A stretch of DNA of 64,000 bases from Streptomyces sp. NBC_00654 (GTDB lineage: Bacteria > Actinomycetota > Actinomycetes > Streptomycetales > Streptomycetaceae), in contig NZ_JAPEOB010000001.1 of the NCBI RefSeq assembly GCF_026341775.1, positions 434,001 through 498,000 of the forward strand. Direction: 5' to 3'. Position 1 is the first letter of the stretch; the number at the start of each line of letters is the position of its first letter. The position numbers and the translations under genes were made by a program. Below the pieces are notes generated by a model. That model was not told the DNA's origin. It did no database searches and worked only from the letters and a program-made list of their open reading frames with translations. Of the stretch, positions 16,296 through 24,976 are shown piece by piece.

Positions 16296-17177
16296 GGGTT
16301 CTCCCGGTAATGAGGTGAAGTGATCTACGGATTCATCGGTGGGGGCGGGCACGGCGACATCGAGGGACGTCAGCAGGGGCCCGTCACACTCTCACTCGTA
16401 AATCGGCGTCTGGAAGAACATGACAAAGACGTTACCCGGTCCCGTCGGCCCCGCACGCCAAGCCCTTCGCCGCCCCGGCGCCGGCCGGGGTCAGCCGTCT
16501 CCTTCCGAGAATCTCAGCACCGCACCGCCAGTACCCGCCAGCACCCGCCGGTGGTCGTCGAGCGCCCGGTGCAGCCCAGACGGACGCTACTGGGCCGCCG
16601 CGGGCGTGGTCAGTGGTCGCGAGCACACTGGCGGCGTGAGCACCGGCCCTGCGGAACCCGGCGCATACCCACAGAACAGCGAGGTTGAGGCAAGGCCAAG
16701 GCAGTTATGTCGCACGAATGGCACGTGTCAAAGAGATCTGGACAGCAAGGAAGCCCTGCCTATCGACCGGGGGGTCACGGAGCGGGTGGCGAGAATCGAA
16801 CTCGCGCTCTGCGCTTGGGAATCAACAGTTCTTGAACGACTGTAGTGGCTCTGACCTGCATGTTTGGCTGGAGTGGTCGAGGCCGGCGTGGTCTCTGGGT
16901 ACCGTGCTTGACCGCTGCTGTCCGCTCCGAAGGGCACGGATGGGGCACGAGGGTGATCGATGCCGCCGTGCCGTGGGTGGGAAAGTGTCACCGTGCTGGA
17001 CCAGGCGCTTGCCGTCGTGCGATTTCATCCCTGGCGATCTGTCGCAGGGCAATTCGGTTGGCCGTCATCGATTCGGAGCCGCAGTACTGGCGGTCGGCGG
17101 ACTGCAACTCATCGCGGTCACCAGCGGAAAACTCCAACATGAGGTACTAAGGTACCGTGAATGTGGAGGTGGGAATC
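16296..17177. other. Gene-poor stretch with scar D
   Basis: About 880 bases. Besides scar D (16778-16821) and its integrase-arm-like flank to about 16960, I see no frame with RBS and plausible composition. The last 40 bases before 17178 contain the direct repeat GGTACTAA/GGTACCGT, a candidate operator for the next gene pair. Confidence 0.5.
16778..16951 (-). repeat. tRNA-Gly 3' scar D plus integrase-arm-like flank
   Basis: The 44-nt tRNA segment at 16778-16821 differs at about three positions from the intact gene. The flank to the right is shared with scars E and F: GGTCTCTGGG..., then TTGACCGCTGCTGTCCGCTC and GGGCACGGATGGGGCACGAG (16932-16951). The repeated GGGCAC hexamer looks like integrase arm-type binding sites. 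The hairpin to the left is poorly preserved here. Confidence 0.8.
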
Positions 17178-17453
17178 ATGACCACGGCTTCGAAGCCGCC
17201 CCGGCAGTCGCCGCTCAAGGTGGACCCGGCGACGGACAAGTTGATCAGCCAGGGCGCGCATTTCCTGGGCCTGACGAAGAAGGACCTGGTCGCGGAGGCG
17301 GTACGGGTTTACCTGGACCAGCGGCGTGAGGATCTGCGCGAGGGCATGGTGGAAGCGCTCAGCGTCCTGGACGGCTCCTTGAAGTCGGACGTCATGCTCC
17401 TGACCGGTCTGACCGCGGAGGAGATCGACGCGGTCGGCGGGATCGACGAATGA
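17178..17453 (+). CDS. Small ribbon-helix-helix-like protein (putative antitoxin)
   Basis: 91 residues; ATG 17178 is preferred for GGAGGTGGGAA just upstream. The sequence LKVDPATDKLISQGAHFLGLTKKDLVAEAVRVYLDQ resembles a ribbon-helix-helix DNA-binding fold: a short strand, then two helices with a TKKDL turn. Its stop overlaps the start of the next gene by four bases (ATGA), the usual coupling in antitoxin-toxin operons. GGTAC direct repeats just upstream (17143-17154) may be its operator. Confidence 0.65.
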   Translation: MTTASKPPRQSPLKVDPATDKLISQGAHFLGLTKKDLVAEAVRVYLDQRREDLREGMVEALSVLDGSLKSDVMLLTGLTAEEIDAVGGIDE

Positions 17454-18226
17454 CCCTTCACGCTGCGATGCGTCCCGCCAGGCCCACCCTGCGATGTCTA
17501 CGCGATGACCTCGGGTTGCCCCTACCGGCGGTGACCGACCCCCTGGACGAGATCGAGCACCCGATCCTGGCGAAGGCCGCCGAGCAGTTCGCGGCGGACG
17601 ATGCCAAGCATGAGCGCATCCGCGCTGTCGATGACCAGGTGTTGTTCAAGGTGAAGGTCCAGCGCTGGCGCGGGGCGGTCTGGGTGGACGCCGACCTTCC
17701 GTGGCTGGTGGCGGCCGGCCGCCGCGAGGACGGCTCCACCGACGACTTCTATGCCGCTCTCGAGGCCGACGGCAAGACTGCCCGAACCCGCTACAACGCC
17801 GGCAACACCGACGCGCTCAAGTCCGCCACGTACACCGCTCACTTGCTCCCCGCTCGCGAGGACCACGTCCGCTATCGCGCCGAAGCTGGAGTCCGTTTCG
17901 TCCGGCGGCTCCGGACCACGGTTCTGAATCTGAGCCGTGCCACCCTCCGGGACGGTCAGGAGCACACGGTGGATTTCGACACCTTCACCGTCGGCCTTCA
18001 GGTCCGCGCCGACGACGGCCACGAGACCTACCTCGCGGTGCGGATCACGGGTTCGGTCCCGCCGAACCTCACGACATTGATTCTGCGCAACGTTCCCGGC
18101 TGCGAGGCCGACGGCTGGTACCCCGAATACGCCCTGCCGGAGCGGGACCTGCTCCCCGCCGAACAAGCCTGGTCCAACCTGATGGACCCTCGTGAGGCCG
18201 CCCGAGTCCTCGACACGGAGCCGTAG
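17450..18226 (+). CDS. Unrecognised 258-aa protein, possible toxin partner
   Basis: ATG 17450 overlaps the preceding stop. The product is soluble with no membrane segment. Distinct stretches are VKVQRWRGAVWVDADLPWLVAAGRREDGSTDDFY, RYRAEAGVRFVRRLRTTVLNLSRATLRDG and ILRNVPGCEADGWYPEYALPE. I do not recognise a family. Coupling to a small RHH-like protein and position right beside a tRNA scar suggest a toxin-antitoxin-like addiction module, but the length is larger than most type II toxins, so a different role is possible. Confidence 0.6.
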   Translation: MTLHAAMRPARPTLRCLRDDLGLPLPAVTDPLDEIEHPILAKAAEQFAADDAKHERIRAVDDQVLFKVKVQRWRGAVWVDADLPWLVAAGRREDGSTDDFYAALEADGKTARTRYNAGNTDALKSATYTAHLLPAREDHVRYRAEAGVRFVRRLRTTVLNLSRATLRDGQEHTVDFDTFTVGLQVRADDGHETYLAVRITGSVPPNLTTLILRNVPGCEADGWYPEYALPERDLLPAEQAWSNLMDPREAARVLDTEP

Positions 18227-18240
18227 CAGCCGGAACAAGA

Positions 18241-18449
18241 GAAAGGCCCCGGTCTCCGACTAGGGCCTTCTTCGTGGAGCGGGTGACGAGAATCGAACTC
18301 GCGCTCTGAGCTTGGGAATCTGGGGTGCTTGGGTTGGTAAAGGTGCTCTGAACTGGGATTTTGTAGTGGGCAAGTGGATGGTCTCCCGGTCTCTGAGAGC
18401 CGTATCCGACCACTGTTGTCCGCTCTGCTGGGCACGGATGGGGCACGAG
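18241..18449 (-). repeat. tRNA-Gly 3' scar E plus integrase-arm-like flank
   Basis: AAGGCCCC...TAGGGCCTT (imperfect hairpin) precedes a tRNA-Gly 3' copy at 18275-18318 that matches all 44 bases of the intact gene. The right flank, TCTCTGAGAGCCGTATCCGACC... to GGGCACGGATGGGGCACGAG (18430-18449), is shared with scars D and F. This scar is the left boundary of the islet that carries the biosynthetic operon. Confidence 0.9.
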
Positions 18450-18489
18450 TGCGGCGTACTGCGGACCCAGCCAGGGAGTATGTCCGGCC

Positions 18490-18665
18490 TGGGCCCGCGG
18501 AGCGTGACCGTGGTGCCGATGGCACACGTGCACCCGTGCAGCCCGGCGCCTTCGAAAAGCTCAGCCGCCGCCTTCGCCGCCTGCTCGGTGACCGGTTCCA
18601 CCTGACTCGGGAGAATGCCCGGTTCGAGCGAGGCATGTTGGTGCGGGAGTGGCTGAATTCCATGG
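18490..18665 (-). pseudogene. Fragment of a VapC-like PIN toxin gene
   Basis: The minus-strand reading VEPVTEQAAKAAAELFEGAGLHGCTCAIG and, before it, LPHQHASLEPG correspond to VEPVTEAAAKAAAELLKGAGLHGHKYAIDATVAEV in the intact PIN gene at 27204-27605. The plus-strand GAGGCATGTTGGTGCGGGAGTGG is common to both. No complete frame remains and the catalytic N-terminus is absent. It sits in the same position relative to scar E as the intact gene to scar F. Confidence 0.7.
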
Positions 18666-18895
18666 AAACTCTGGCGGGCCCTCTTGAGAGGTCTCTTTGC
18701 CACATTTGGCCACCAAGAAGTGGCAAGTTCTACGGTTTGTGCACGGGCTGGCCCGTGTTGTGCACGGGCTCGGCTCGTGGCCGTCGAAAAGTTGGCTGGA
18801 ATCATGCTCCTGGCGTGCCTGTGTCGCATCCGAGCGTGAACGGCCTTCTCGCCGCATAACCATCTGAGCGGGATGTGGCCTAACGGGCCGGATAC

Positions 18896-18933
18896 GACCA
18901 GGAATCGTTGGGCAGAACGGTTCCTGGTCTTTT
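18896..18933 (+). terminator. Intrinsic terminator or attenuator before the biosynthetic operon
   Basis: GACCAGGAATCGTT, loop GGGCAG, AACGGTTCCTGGTC (one mismatch), then CTTTTG. It lies 93 bases upstream of the first start codon of the operon, on the same strand, with no gene immediately before it. It may end stray transcription from the left or act as a leader attenuator. Confidence 0.6.
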
Positions 18934-19025
18934 GTCAACCCGTTGGCAGAGGTCGCCGCCCCTTGCGATGTTTTGCCTGCCGCGCAGTTCGAACGAGCAG
19001 TCGGCATGGGGGACGGGGAGAGCAA

Positions 19026-20249
19026 GTGTGCGCAGTGGTGGCGGTGGAAACATCGCAGGGGGGCAGTCCGCGGGGTGTGGGCGATGTGCCGGTCCTCGTG
19101 ATCGTCGGTGCCAATCCGACGGTGGCCCGGGAGGCGGCGACGCTGCCCGGTGAACTGATTCACGTGCAGTTGCCCGGCGCGCCGGCCCTCGGCCCTGACG
19201 ATCGGGTTCTCACCACCGACTACGGGGACCTACCGGCCTTTCTCGACTTCACCGACGAGGTCCTGCGGCCGCTGGCGCCCACCGCCGTGGTTTCCCTGAC
19301 CGAATTCGGCCTGGAGCCGGCCGCGCAGGCCGCGCGGAGGCTCGGTGCGACCGGCGTCGCACCTGCTGTGGTGCGGGCCACCCGCGACAAGCTGGAGATG
19401 CGGCGGATCCTTGAGCGCCAGGCCCCGCACCTGAATCCGGCTTTCGCGGCGGGCGACGACCCGGAAGGCGTGGCGCGTCTGCTCTCCGTGCACCGGCGGG
19501 GGGTGGTCAAACCGGTCGACGGGGTCGGCAGCACCTCCATCGCCCTGGTGGAGGGCGTCGATGGATTTCCCGCCGAGCGCCGTACGGCAGCGCACCTGCT
19601 CGAACAGTTCGTCGAGGGAAGCGAGTTCAGTGTCGAGGCCCTCTCGGTGGGAGGCCACCACACGGTCGTCGGCATCGCCGAGAAGGGCACCACGGACGGG
19701 TTCGTCGAAGTCAGCCATATGATGCCGCCGCCCTCGCTGGACCCGCGCCGCCAGGAGCTGGTCGTCCGGGCGGTCGGCGAACTGCTCGACGCCATCGGCC
19801 TGACCGACGGACCGAGCCACAGCGAGGTGAAGGTCGACGGTGACAAGGTCGTCGTGATCGAGACCCATACCCGGCTCGGCGGCGACGGCCTCGCGGACCT
19901 GGTCCGCCTCACCACCGGGGTCGAGTGGCGGCGTGCCGCGCTCGGCTGGGCCATCGGCGCGGAGGCCCCCCGGGGGCCCGCATCGGCGTCCGCGGCTGCC
20001 ACCGTCTTTCTCACCGCGACGCCCGGACGAGTGGCGGCTGTCGCGCCACGGCCCGACCTCACCCACGGGCACGTCCACACCTGGGATGTTTCCGTTCTTC
20101 CTGGAGACGAGGTCCGTCCGGTGCGCTCATCCTCGGATCGGCTCGGTATGGCCGTCCTGACCGCAGCCGACACCGGCGCCTGCGCGGCGGCCGTGGCGGA
20201 GCTGATCTCCCATCGAGTGGTCACCACCACCCCCGGCCCTTCGCTCTGA
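19026..20249 (+). CDS. ATP-grasp ligase 1 of the biosynthetic operon
   Basis: 407 residues from GTG 19026, chosen for GGGGAGAG upstream. The N-terminal Rossmann-like lobe begins VPVLVIVGANPTVAREA. The ATP-grasp fold follows: RDKLEMRRILE (about residues 120-130), VVKPVDGVGSTSIALVE (ATP-binding Lys/Gly-rich loop), EQFVEGSEFSVEAL, and the Mg-binding SEVKVDGDKVVVIETHTRLGGD. Such enzymes join an acyl-phosphate to an amine, like L-amino acid ligases and carnosine synthase. The next gene is 86 bases on. With a second ATP-grasp in the operon, two ligations of a modified amino acid are likely. Confidence 0.85.
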   Translation: MCAVVAVETSQGGSPRGVGDVPVLVIVGANPTVAREAATLPGELIHVQLPGAPALGPDDRVLTTDYGDLPAFLDFTDEVLRPLAPTAVVSLTEFGLEPAAQAARRLGATGVAPAVVRATRDKLEMRRILERQAPHLNPAFAAGDDPEGVARLLSVHRRGVVKPVDGVGSTSIALVEGVDGFPAERRTAAHLLEQFVEGSEFSVEALSVGGHHTVVGIAEKGTTDGFVEVSHMMPPPSLDPRRQELVVRAVGELLDAIGLTDGPSHSEVKVDGDKVVVIETHTRLGGDGLADLVRLTTGVEWRRAALGWAIGAEAPRGPASASAAATVFLTATPGRVAAVAPRPDLTHGHVHTWDVSVLPGDEVRPVRSSSDRLGMAVLTAADTGACAAAVAELISHRVVTTTPGPSL

Positions 20250-20335
20250 CAGGAACGCGGGCCGTACTGCCTGGCCCGCGCGGCCTCATTCCTTCACTCA
20301 CTCCTTCATCGCGCACACCAACACAGGGGGGACAC

Positions 20336-21589
20336 ATGTCTGTCAAGAATGATCCCATTTCCTATGATTTCCACGGGGATGCTCCGTTCTCGATGCCCTT
20401 CAAGGACATCAAGCCCCAGGACATCCACATCTACCTCGACCTCGACACGAAGATCGGGAAGAACACCTGCGGCCAGAAGTGCAGCCACTGTTGGTTCGTC
20501 AACTACGAGAAGTTCTACGACAAGTCCTTCGCACTGGAGGAAGGACCCCTCATTCTTCAGGGCCTCCAGTCGCACGGTTACCATGTCTACCCGCGTTACG
20601 TGGACAGCTTCGCCTACGACGGTGCCTTCATGCGGATCTACGGGCCGGCGAACAACCGCGAGTTCCGGCAGGAATCCGACCACAAGCCCACCGAGACCAT
20701 GGAGAAGGGAGACGCCTGGACCAGCGGCCGCCCCCTGCTTGCCGACAACTGGACCGAACTCCTCGACCTGGCCGTGGAGAACGGCTACGGCACCATCTCC
20801 ATCACCTATCACGGCGTGATCGACGAGAACCTCGAAATCGTCGACCACAAGACGTATCCCATCAAGGGCGTCTTCTCCGGCGCGGACACCGAGGAGGTGC
20901 TGCGCCGCATCGCCGAGTACAACAAGGGCATCGACCCCGAGGACGCGTTCCGCGTCAACATCGGCGTCACCGTCGGCCGTCACAACCACGGCCGCACCTC
21001 CCTGGAGCGCTACGCCCGCTACTTCAACAAGCTGGGTGTCGCCACCGTCCGGTTCAACAACTTCACCGACCACGGCGGCCGGCACCCTGAACTCCGTCTC
21101 TCCCGCGAGGAGACGGAACAGGCGTACCGGGACTTCAAGTGGATTCACGAGACTGTTCCGCTCGGCTTCCAACTCGGCGGCAGCGAGGATTTCGGCACTT
21201 TCGGCATCAAGGTCATGGGCTTCCCCGGTCACGTCGGCTGGTGCCGGGCAGGACGCCAGCTGTTCGCCGCCATCCCCGCGCAGGAGGAGACGCTTTCCGA
21301 CGGGCCCGAGGGCCGTCGCGAGAAGATCGGCGACATCGTCGGCTGCGTCAACACCTTCGAGCCGCACCTGGGGCACCTGGTCCGCACGGTCACCCAGGGC
21401 GATGCGGGTGAGGAAACCACGTACGACGTGGAGTTCGATCACGAGGGGATCGAGACGTTCACCGCCAAGCGGCTCTCCGGTACGTACAAGGACGGCTGTT
21501 TCGCCACCGAGCTGTCCGAAGAGCTCGGCCTGATCTCCCGGGTCCCAGCGCGCCGCCGACTGCCGCTCCTCACCGACTCCCGGCCCTGA
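20336..21589 (+). CDS. Radical SAM enzyme
   Basis: 417 residues from ATG 20336 with AGGGGGG upstream. The cluster motif is C45-x3-C49-x2-C52 (TCGQKCSHCW), binding a [4Fe-4S] cluster and SAM to make a 5'-deoxyadenosyl radical. Around it are DIHIYLDLDTKIG and YPRYVDSFAYDG. Later single cysteines in VGWCRAG and VGCVNTF may ligate an auxiliary cluster, but a full SPASM domain is not evident. No RiPP precursor is seen nearby, so its substrate is more probably an amino acid or small dipeptide. It lies between the two ATP-grasp genes. Confidence 0.85.
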   Translation: MSVKNDPISYDFHGDAPFSMPFKDIKPQDIHIYLDLDTKIGKNTCGQKCSHCWFVNYEKFYDKSFALEEGPLILQGLQSHGYHVYPRYVDSFAYDGAFMRIYGPANNREFRQESDHKPTETMEKGDAWTSGRPLLADNWTELLDLAVENGYGTISITYHGVIDENLEIVDHKTYPIKGVFSGADTEEVLRRIAEYNKGIDPEDAFRVNIGVTVGRHNHGRTSLERYARYFNKLGVATVRFNNFTDHGGRHPELRLSREETEQAYRDFKWIHETVPLGFQLGGSEDFGTFGIKVMGFPGHVGWCRAGRQLFAAIPAQEETLSDGPEGRREKIGDIVGCVNTFEPHLGHLVRTVTQGDAGEETTYDVEFDHEGIETFTAKRLSGTYKDGCFATELSEELGLISRVPARRRLPLLTDSRP

Positions 21590-21609
21590 CCCGAGAGGTT
21601 CCCAGCACG

Positions 21610-22836
21610 ATGCCCCACATCCTCGTCTTCGCCAAGACGCCCTACGCCAGGACCCCGTACGACCAGTGGCTGACGGGTTCGGGAATCGTCCCCGTCATCG
21701 TGACCGCTTCCGAGTACGCCGCGGGCTACTCCCACCTCCCGCACGTCCATGCCTTCGACGCGTACGACACCAACCAGCTGGTCGAGAAGACCGCGCTGCA
21801 CCTGGCCCGCGAGTTCGCGGTCGAGGCGGTCTTCGCCCGCGCCGAGGCCGACATCGTGCGGGCCGCCCATCTGCGGGAGCTGCTCGGGCTGCCGGGTCAG
21901 CACGTATCCAGCGCGCTCGCCTTCCGCGACAAGGTGGTCATGAAGGACCACCTCGCGGGCGGCCCCGTCGACGTGCCCGCCTACCGACGGCTCGACTCGG
22001 CTTACACAGCCCTCGAATTCGTCACCGAGCACGGATACCCCGTCGTGATCAAGCCCGTGTCCGAATCGGGCTCGCTGGGAGCGGTGATCGTACGCGAGGA
22101 GGCGGAGCTGGACGCGTACCTCGCCGACCCGTGGCGGGGAGAGAGCGGGATCGAGGAGTTCGTACCGGGGCAGATGTACCACGTGGACGGGCTGGTGGCC
22201 GGGGGAGAAGTGGTTTTCGTGCATCCCTTCCGGTACCTCAACGACTGCCTGTCCTTCCGGGACGACGACTGGGTGGCCAACCTTCCGCTCACCCGGCAGG
22301 ACCCGTCGTACGACCGGCTGGTCAAGGCGGCACGGGCGGTCCTCGCCGAGTTGCCGACCCCCTCGCAGACAGCCTTCCACGCCGAGTTCTGGATCACGCC
22401 CGATGACCGACTGGTCTTCTGCGAGATCGCCAGCCGCACCGGTGGCGGCATGATCAGCGGGATGGTCCGGCACGCCTTCGGGATCGACCTGGACAAGGAG
22501 TGGCTGTACGCGGAGTGCGGCCTGCCCCCGACGCCGGGCGCCCTCACCTACCGACCTGCCGGAGCGCTGTGCATCCCGCCCCGGAAAGGGGTACTCGAAT
22601 ACCTGCCGACGACCGGCCCCGGGGCCGGACAGCCCGAGTGCGTCCGCGAAACGACCATCACCGGGGCGGCCGGCCAGCAATTCAACGGCGGAGTCAAGTC
22701 CGGTCTCTTCCTGGCCGGTTACGTGGTCGACGGGACCACGGAGGAGGATGTGGCAGCCAATCTCGAACATGTGGCGGGCTGGTTCTCCGACAACACCCGG
22801 TGGCGGCCCGCCGATTCCCTCGGAGGTACCGCATGA
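21610..22836 (+). CDS. ATP-grasp ligase 2 of the biosynthetic operon
   Basis: 408 residues from ATG 21610, only 20 bases after the radical SAM gene. N-terminal lobe: ILVFAKTPYARTPYDQWL and DAYDTNQLVEKTA. ATP-grasp core: FRDKVVMKDHL (about 105-115), PVVIKPVSESGSLGAVIV, GIEEFVPGQMYHVDGLV, and HAEFWITPDDRLVFCEIASRTGGG with the Mg-binding Glu. The long C-terminal part (LTYRPAGALCIPPRKG) resembles L-amino acid ligases. Its stop overlaps the next start (ATGA). Confidence 0.87.
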   Translation: MPHILVFAKTPYARTPYDQWLTGSGIVPVIVTASEYAAGYSHLPHVHAFDAYDTNQLVEKTALHLAREFAVEAVFARAEADIVRAAHLRELLGLPGQHVSSALAFRDKVVMKDHLAGGPVDVPAYRRLDSAYTALEFVTEHGYPVVIKPVSESGSLGAVIVREEAELDAYLADPWRGESGIEEFVPGQMYHVDGLVAGGEVVFVHPFRYLNDCLSFRDDDWVANLPLTRQDPSYDRLVKAARAVLAELPTPSQTAFHAEFWITPDDRLVFCEIASRTGGGMISGMVRHAFGIDLDKEWLYAECGLPPTPGALTYRPAGALCIPPRKGVLEYLPTTGPGAGQPECVRETTITGAAGQQFNGGVKSGLFLAGYVVDGTTEEDVAANLEHVAGWFSDNTRWRPADSLGGTA

Positions 22837-23717
22837 GTGCGACGACACGCCCCGATACTGCTGCCACCGAACTCACCGGCCCGCTCGTCGGGGCCGACCG
22901 GCTGGCTGCCCTGCGCGAGGAGGGCGTGATCCTCTTCGACGCCTCTGTCGGCGCCCACCGGGGCGCGGCCGTGTGCATCCCCGGGGCCCGCCCCTTCGAT
23001 CTCGACGGGGACCTGTCCGACCACACCTCCACCGTGCCGCACACCATGCCCGGCGCCCGGCAGTTCACCGAAGCCCTGCGCGCGCTCGGCGTGCACGACT
23101 CCGACACGGTGGTCGTCTACGACGCCCAGGGCGTCTACTCCAGCGCCCGCGCCTGGTGGATGCTGCACGCCATGGGCTTCGACCGGGTCGCCGTCCTCGA
23201 CGGCGGACTGCCCGCCTGGATCGCCGCCGGCCACCCGGTCGAGCAGTCGCCCGCCGCTTACGACGGCCCGCGCGGCACCTTCACCGCCCGGCCCCGGCGG
23301 GGGCTGATCGTGGACGCCGATGCTGTCGCCTCCGCCCTCGCCGACCCGGCAGCCGCCGTTCTCGACGCACGCACCGCGAAGCGCTACGCCGGCACGGCGC
23401 CGGAGCCGCGCCCGGGCCTGCGCGGGGGCCACATGCCGGGTGCCGTCAGCCTCCCCTTCGGGGAGATCCAACGGGACGGCGGTGTGATGCGTCCGACGCC
23501 CGAGCTGCGCACGGTGTTCGAGAGGGCGGCCGGGGGGCGTGAGCAGCTGTACTTCAGCTGCGGCTCCGGGGTCACCGCCTGCGTCCTCGCACTGGGGGCC
23601 ACCTTGACCGGCTACGGCGACCTCGCCGTGTACGACGGTTCATGGAGCGAGTGGGGCCTGCCCTCCGACCGGCCGGTGGTCACAGGCGACGCCCTCGACG
23701 AGAGCGGCCCGCGGTGA
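22833..23717 (+). CDS. 3-mercaptopyruvate-type sulfurtransferase
   Basis: 294 residues. Two rhodanese domains; the second carries the active-site loop SCGSGVTA with Cys243. CGSGVTA is the mercaptopyruvate form, unlike CRKGVTA of thiosulfate rhodaneses. The first domain has the inactive counterpart around VVVYDAQGVYSSARAWW. It would form an enzyme persulfide and hand sulfur to an acceptor. Overlaps at both ends (ATGA and GTGA) tie it into the operon and imply that the product contains sulfur. Confidence 0.88.
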   Translation: MSATTRPDTAATELTGPLVGADRLAALREEGVILFDASVGAHRGAAVCIPGARPFDLDGDLSDHTSTVPHTMPGARQFTEALRALGVHDSDTVVVYDAQGVYSSARAWWMLHAMGFDRVAVLDGGLPAWIAAGHPVEQSPAAYDGPRGTFTARPRRGLIVDADAVASALADPAAAVLDARTAKRYAGTAPEPRPGLRGGHMPGAVSLPFGEIQRDGGVMRPTPELRTVFERAAGGREQLYFSCGSGVTACVLALGATLTGYGDLAVYDGSWSEWGLPSDRPVVTGDALDESGPR

Positions 23718-24976
23718 CCGAAGGAACTCGCGGTGTCCGGCTCACCGCGAAATGGCGGACTTTCACCAGCCTGCCGGCCGGCCTCAAGGCCCTGATCGGC
23801 CTGTCCTTCGTCGTCGCCCTCGGCAGCTACATGGTCACGCCGTTCATCGGGGTGCTCATGGTCAAGGCGATCGGCCTGGACATCCGGGTGGCCGGAACCC
23901 TGGTGGCCGTGGCCACCTTCATCCAGTTCGGCGGCAGCATCCTCGGGGGTGCGGTTGTGGACCGGATCGGTCTCAAGCGGACCATGGTGCTCGCGCTCAC
24001 CGTGCGCACGGCCGGCCTGGCTCTGCTCGGAGTGGCCGTCACGGTGCCCTGCGTCGCTTACCCGGCCGTCGTCCTCGTGGCGGCCGGTCCGGCGCTGTAC
24101 CTGCCGGCGAACAAGGCGTACATCGTCACCAGCGTCTCCGACGAACTGCGTCCGCTCTTCCTCGGAGTGAGCAGCGCCGCACTCAACGCGGGCATGGGAA
24201 TCGGGCCGCTGCTCGCCGCACTGCTGATCGACGCCGATCCGGTGCTGCTGCTCGTCGGTCTCGCCGGGCTCTTCGCGCTGATCACCGCGGCCCACCAAAC
24301 TGCCCTGAAACCGGTCGAGCGCCGGCCGGACGCGCCTCCGACGGCGCACGGGAGCGAGAAGGTCCGTGGGAAGCGGGCGGCGCTGCGCGGCGCGCTGCGC
24401 CCGGTCCTCTTCACCGCGCTCGCCTTCTACCTCTACTTCTTCTTCCAGAGCTTCATCGGCCTGTACGCGGCCGGAGTGTCCGACATCCAGCTTCTCGGGT
24501 GGGTGATGCTCCTCAACTGCGCCATGGTGGTGTTGCTCCAGCCTCCGCTTGCCGACCGCATCGCCTCCGCCGACTACCGCCTGCTGATGGCCGGTTCGTT
24601 CGGTCTGATGGCACTCGGCATGGCGAGCATGGCGCTCGGCGGCCTTCCTGCCCTGTTGGCCGGCACCGCACTCTTCACCCTCGGCGAGATCTTCCTCTTC
24701 CTCCGCTGCGACCTGGAACTCGTCGACCGTGTGCCCGGCAACCCGGCTTTCGCCTTTGGTGTCCAGCGGCTGGCCGCCGGAATCGGCGGCCTCCTCGCCG
24801 GTGTCGTCGGCGGGTTCGTCTTCGCCCACTTCGAGGCTGCCGGGGACCTGGGTACGTTCTGGCTGGTGGTGGCGGCCCAGTGCGCGGGCGCGGCTCTGCT
24901 CGCCCTGCTGCTGGGTGGCCGCCGACGCCCGGCCGTTCCCGAAACGATCGCGGTCGAAACGGGGGTGGCCCGGTGA
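23714..24976 (+). CDS. MFS exporter of the biosynthetic operon
   Basis: 420 residues from GTG 23714, overlapping the previous stop by four bases. Twelve or so membrane segments; VVDRIGLKRTMVLAL is the cytoplasmic motif A loop, and the central hydrophilic loop runs from KPVERRPDAPPTAHG to KVRGKRAALRG. Late membrane part: FTLGEIFLFLRCDLELVDRV. The family is close to drug or amino-acid exporters, so it most probably exports the operon's product and gives self-resistance. Confidence 0.85.
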   Translation: MTEGTRGVRLTAKWRTFTSLPAGLKALIGLSFVVALGSYMVTPFIGVLMVKAIGLDIRVAGTLVAVATFIQFGGSILGGAVVDRIGLKRTMVLALTVRTAGLALLGVAVTVPCVAYPAVVLVAAGPALYLPANKAYIVTSVSDELRPLFLGVSSAALNAGMGIGPLLAALLIDADPVLLLVGLAGLFALITAAHQTALKPVERRPDAPPTAHGSEKVRGKRAALRGALRPVLFTALAFYLYFFFQSFIGLYAAGVSDIQLLGWVMLLNCAMVVLLQPPLADRIASADYRLLMAGSFGLMALGMASMALGGLPALLAGTALFTLGEIFLFLRCDLELVDRVPGNPAFAFGVQRLAAGIGGLLAGVVGGFVFAHFEAAGDLGTFWLVVAAQCAGAALLALLLGGRRRPAVPETIAVETGVAR

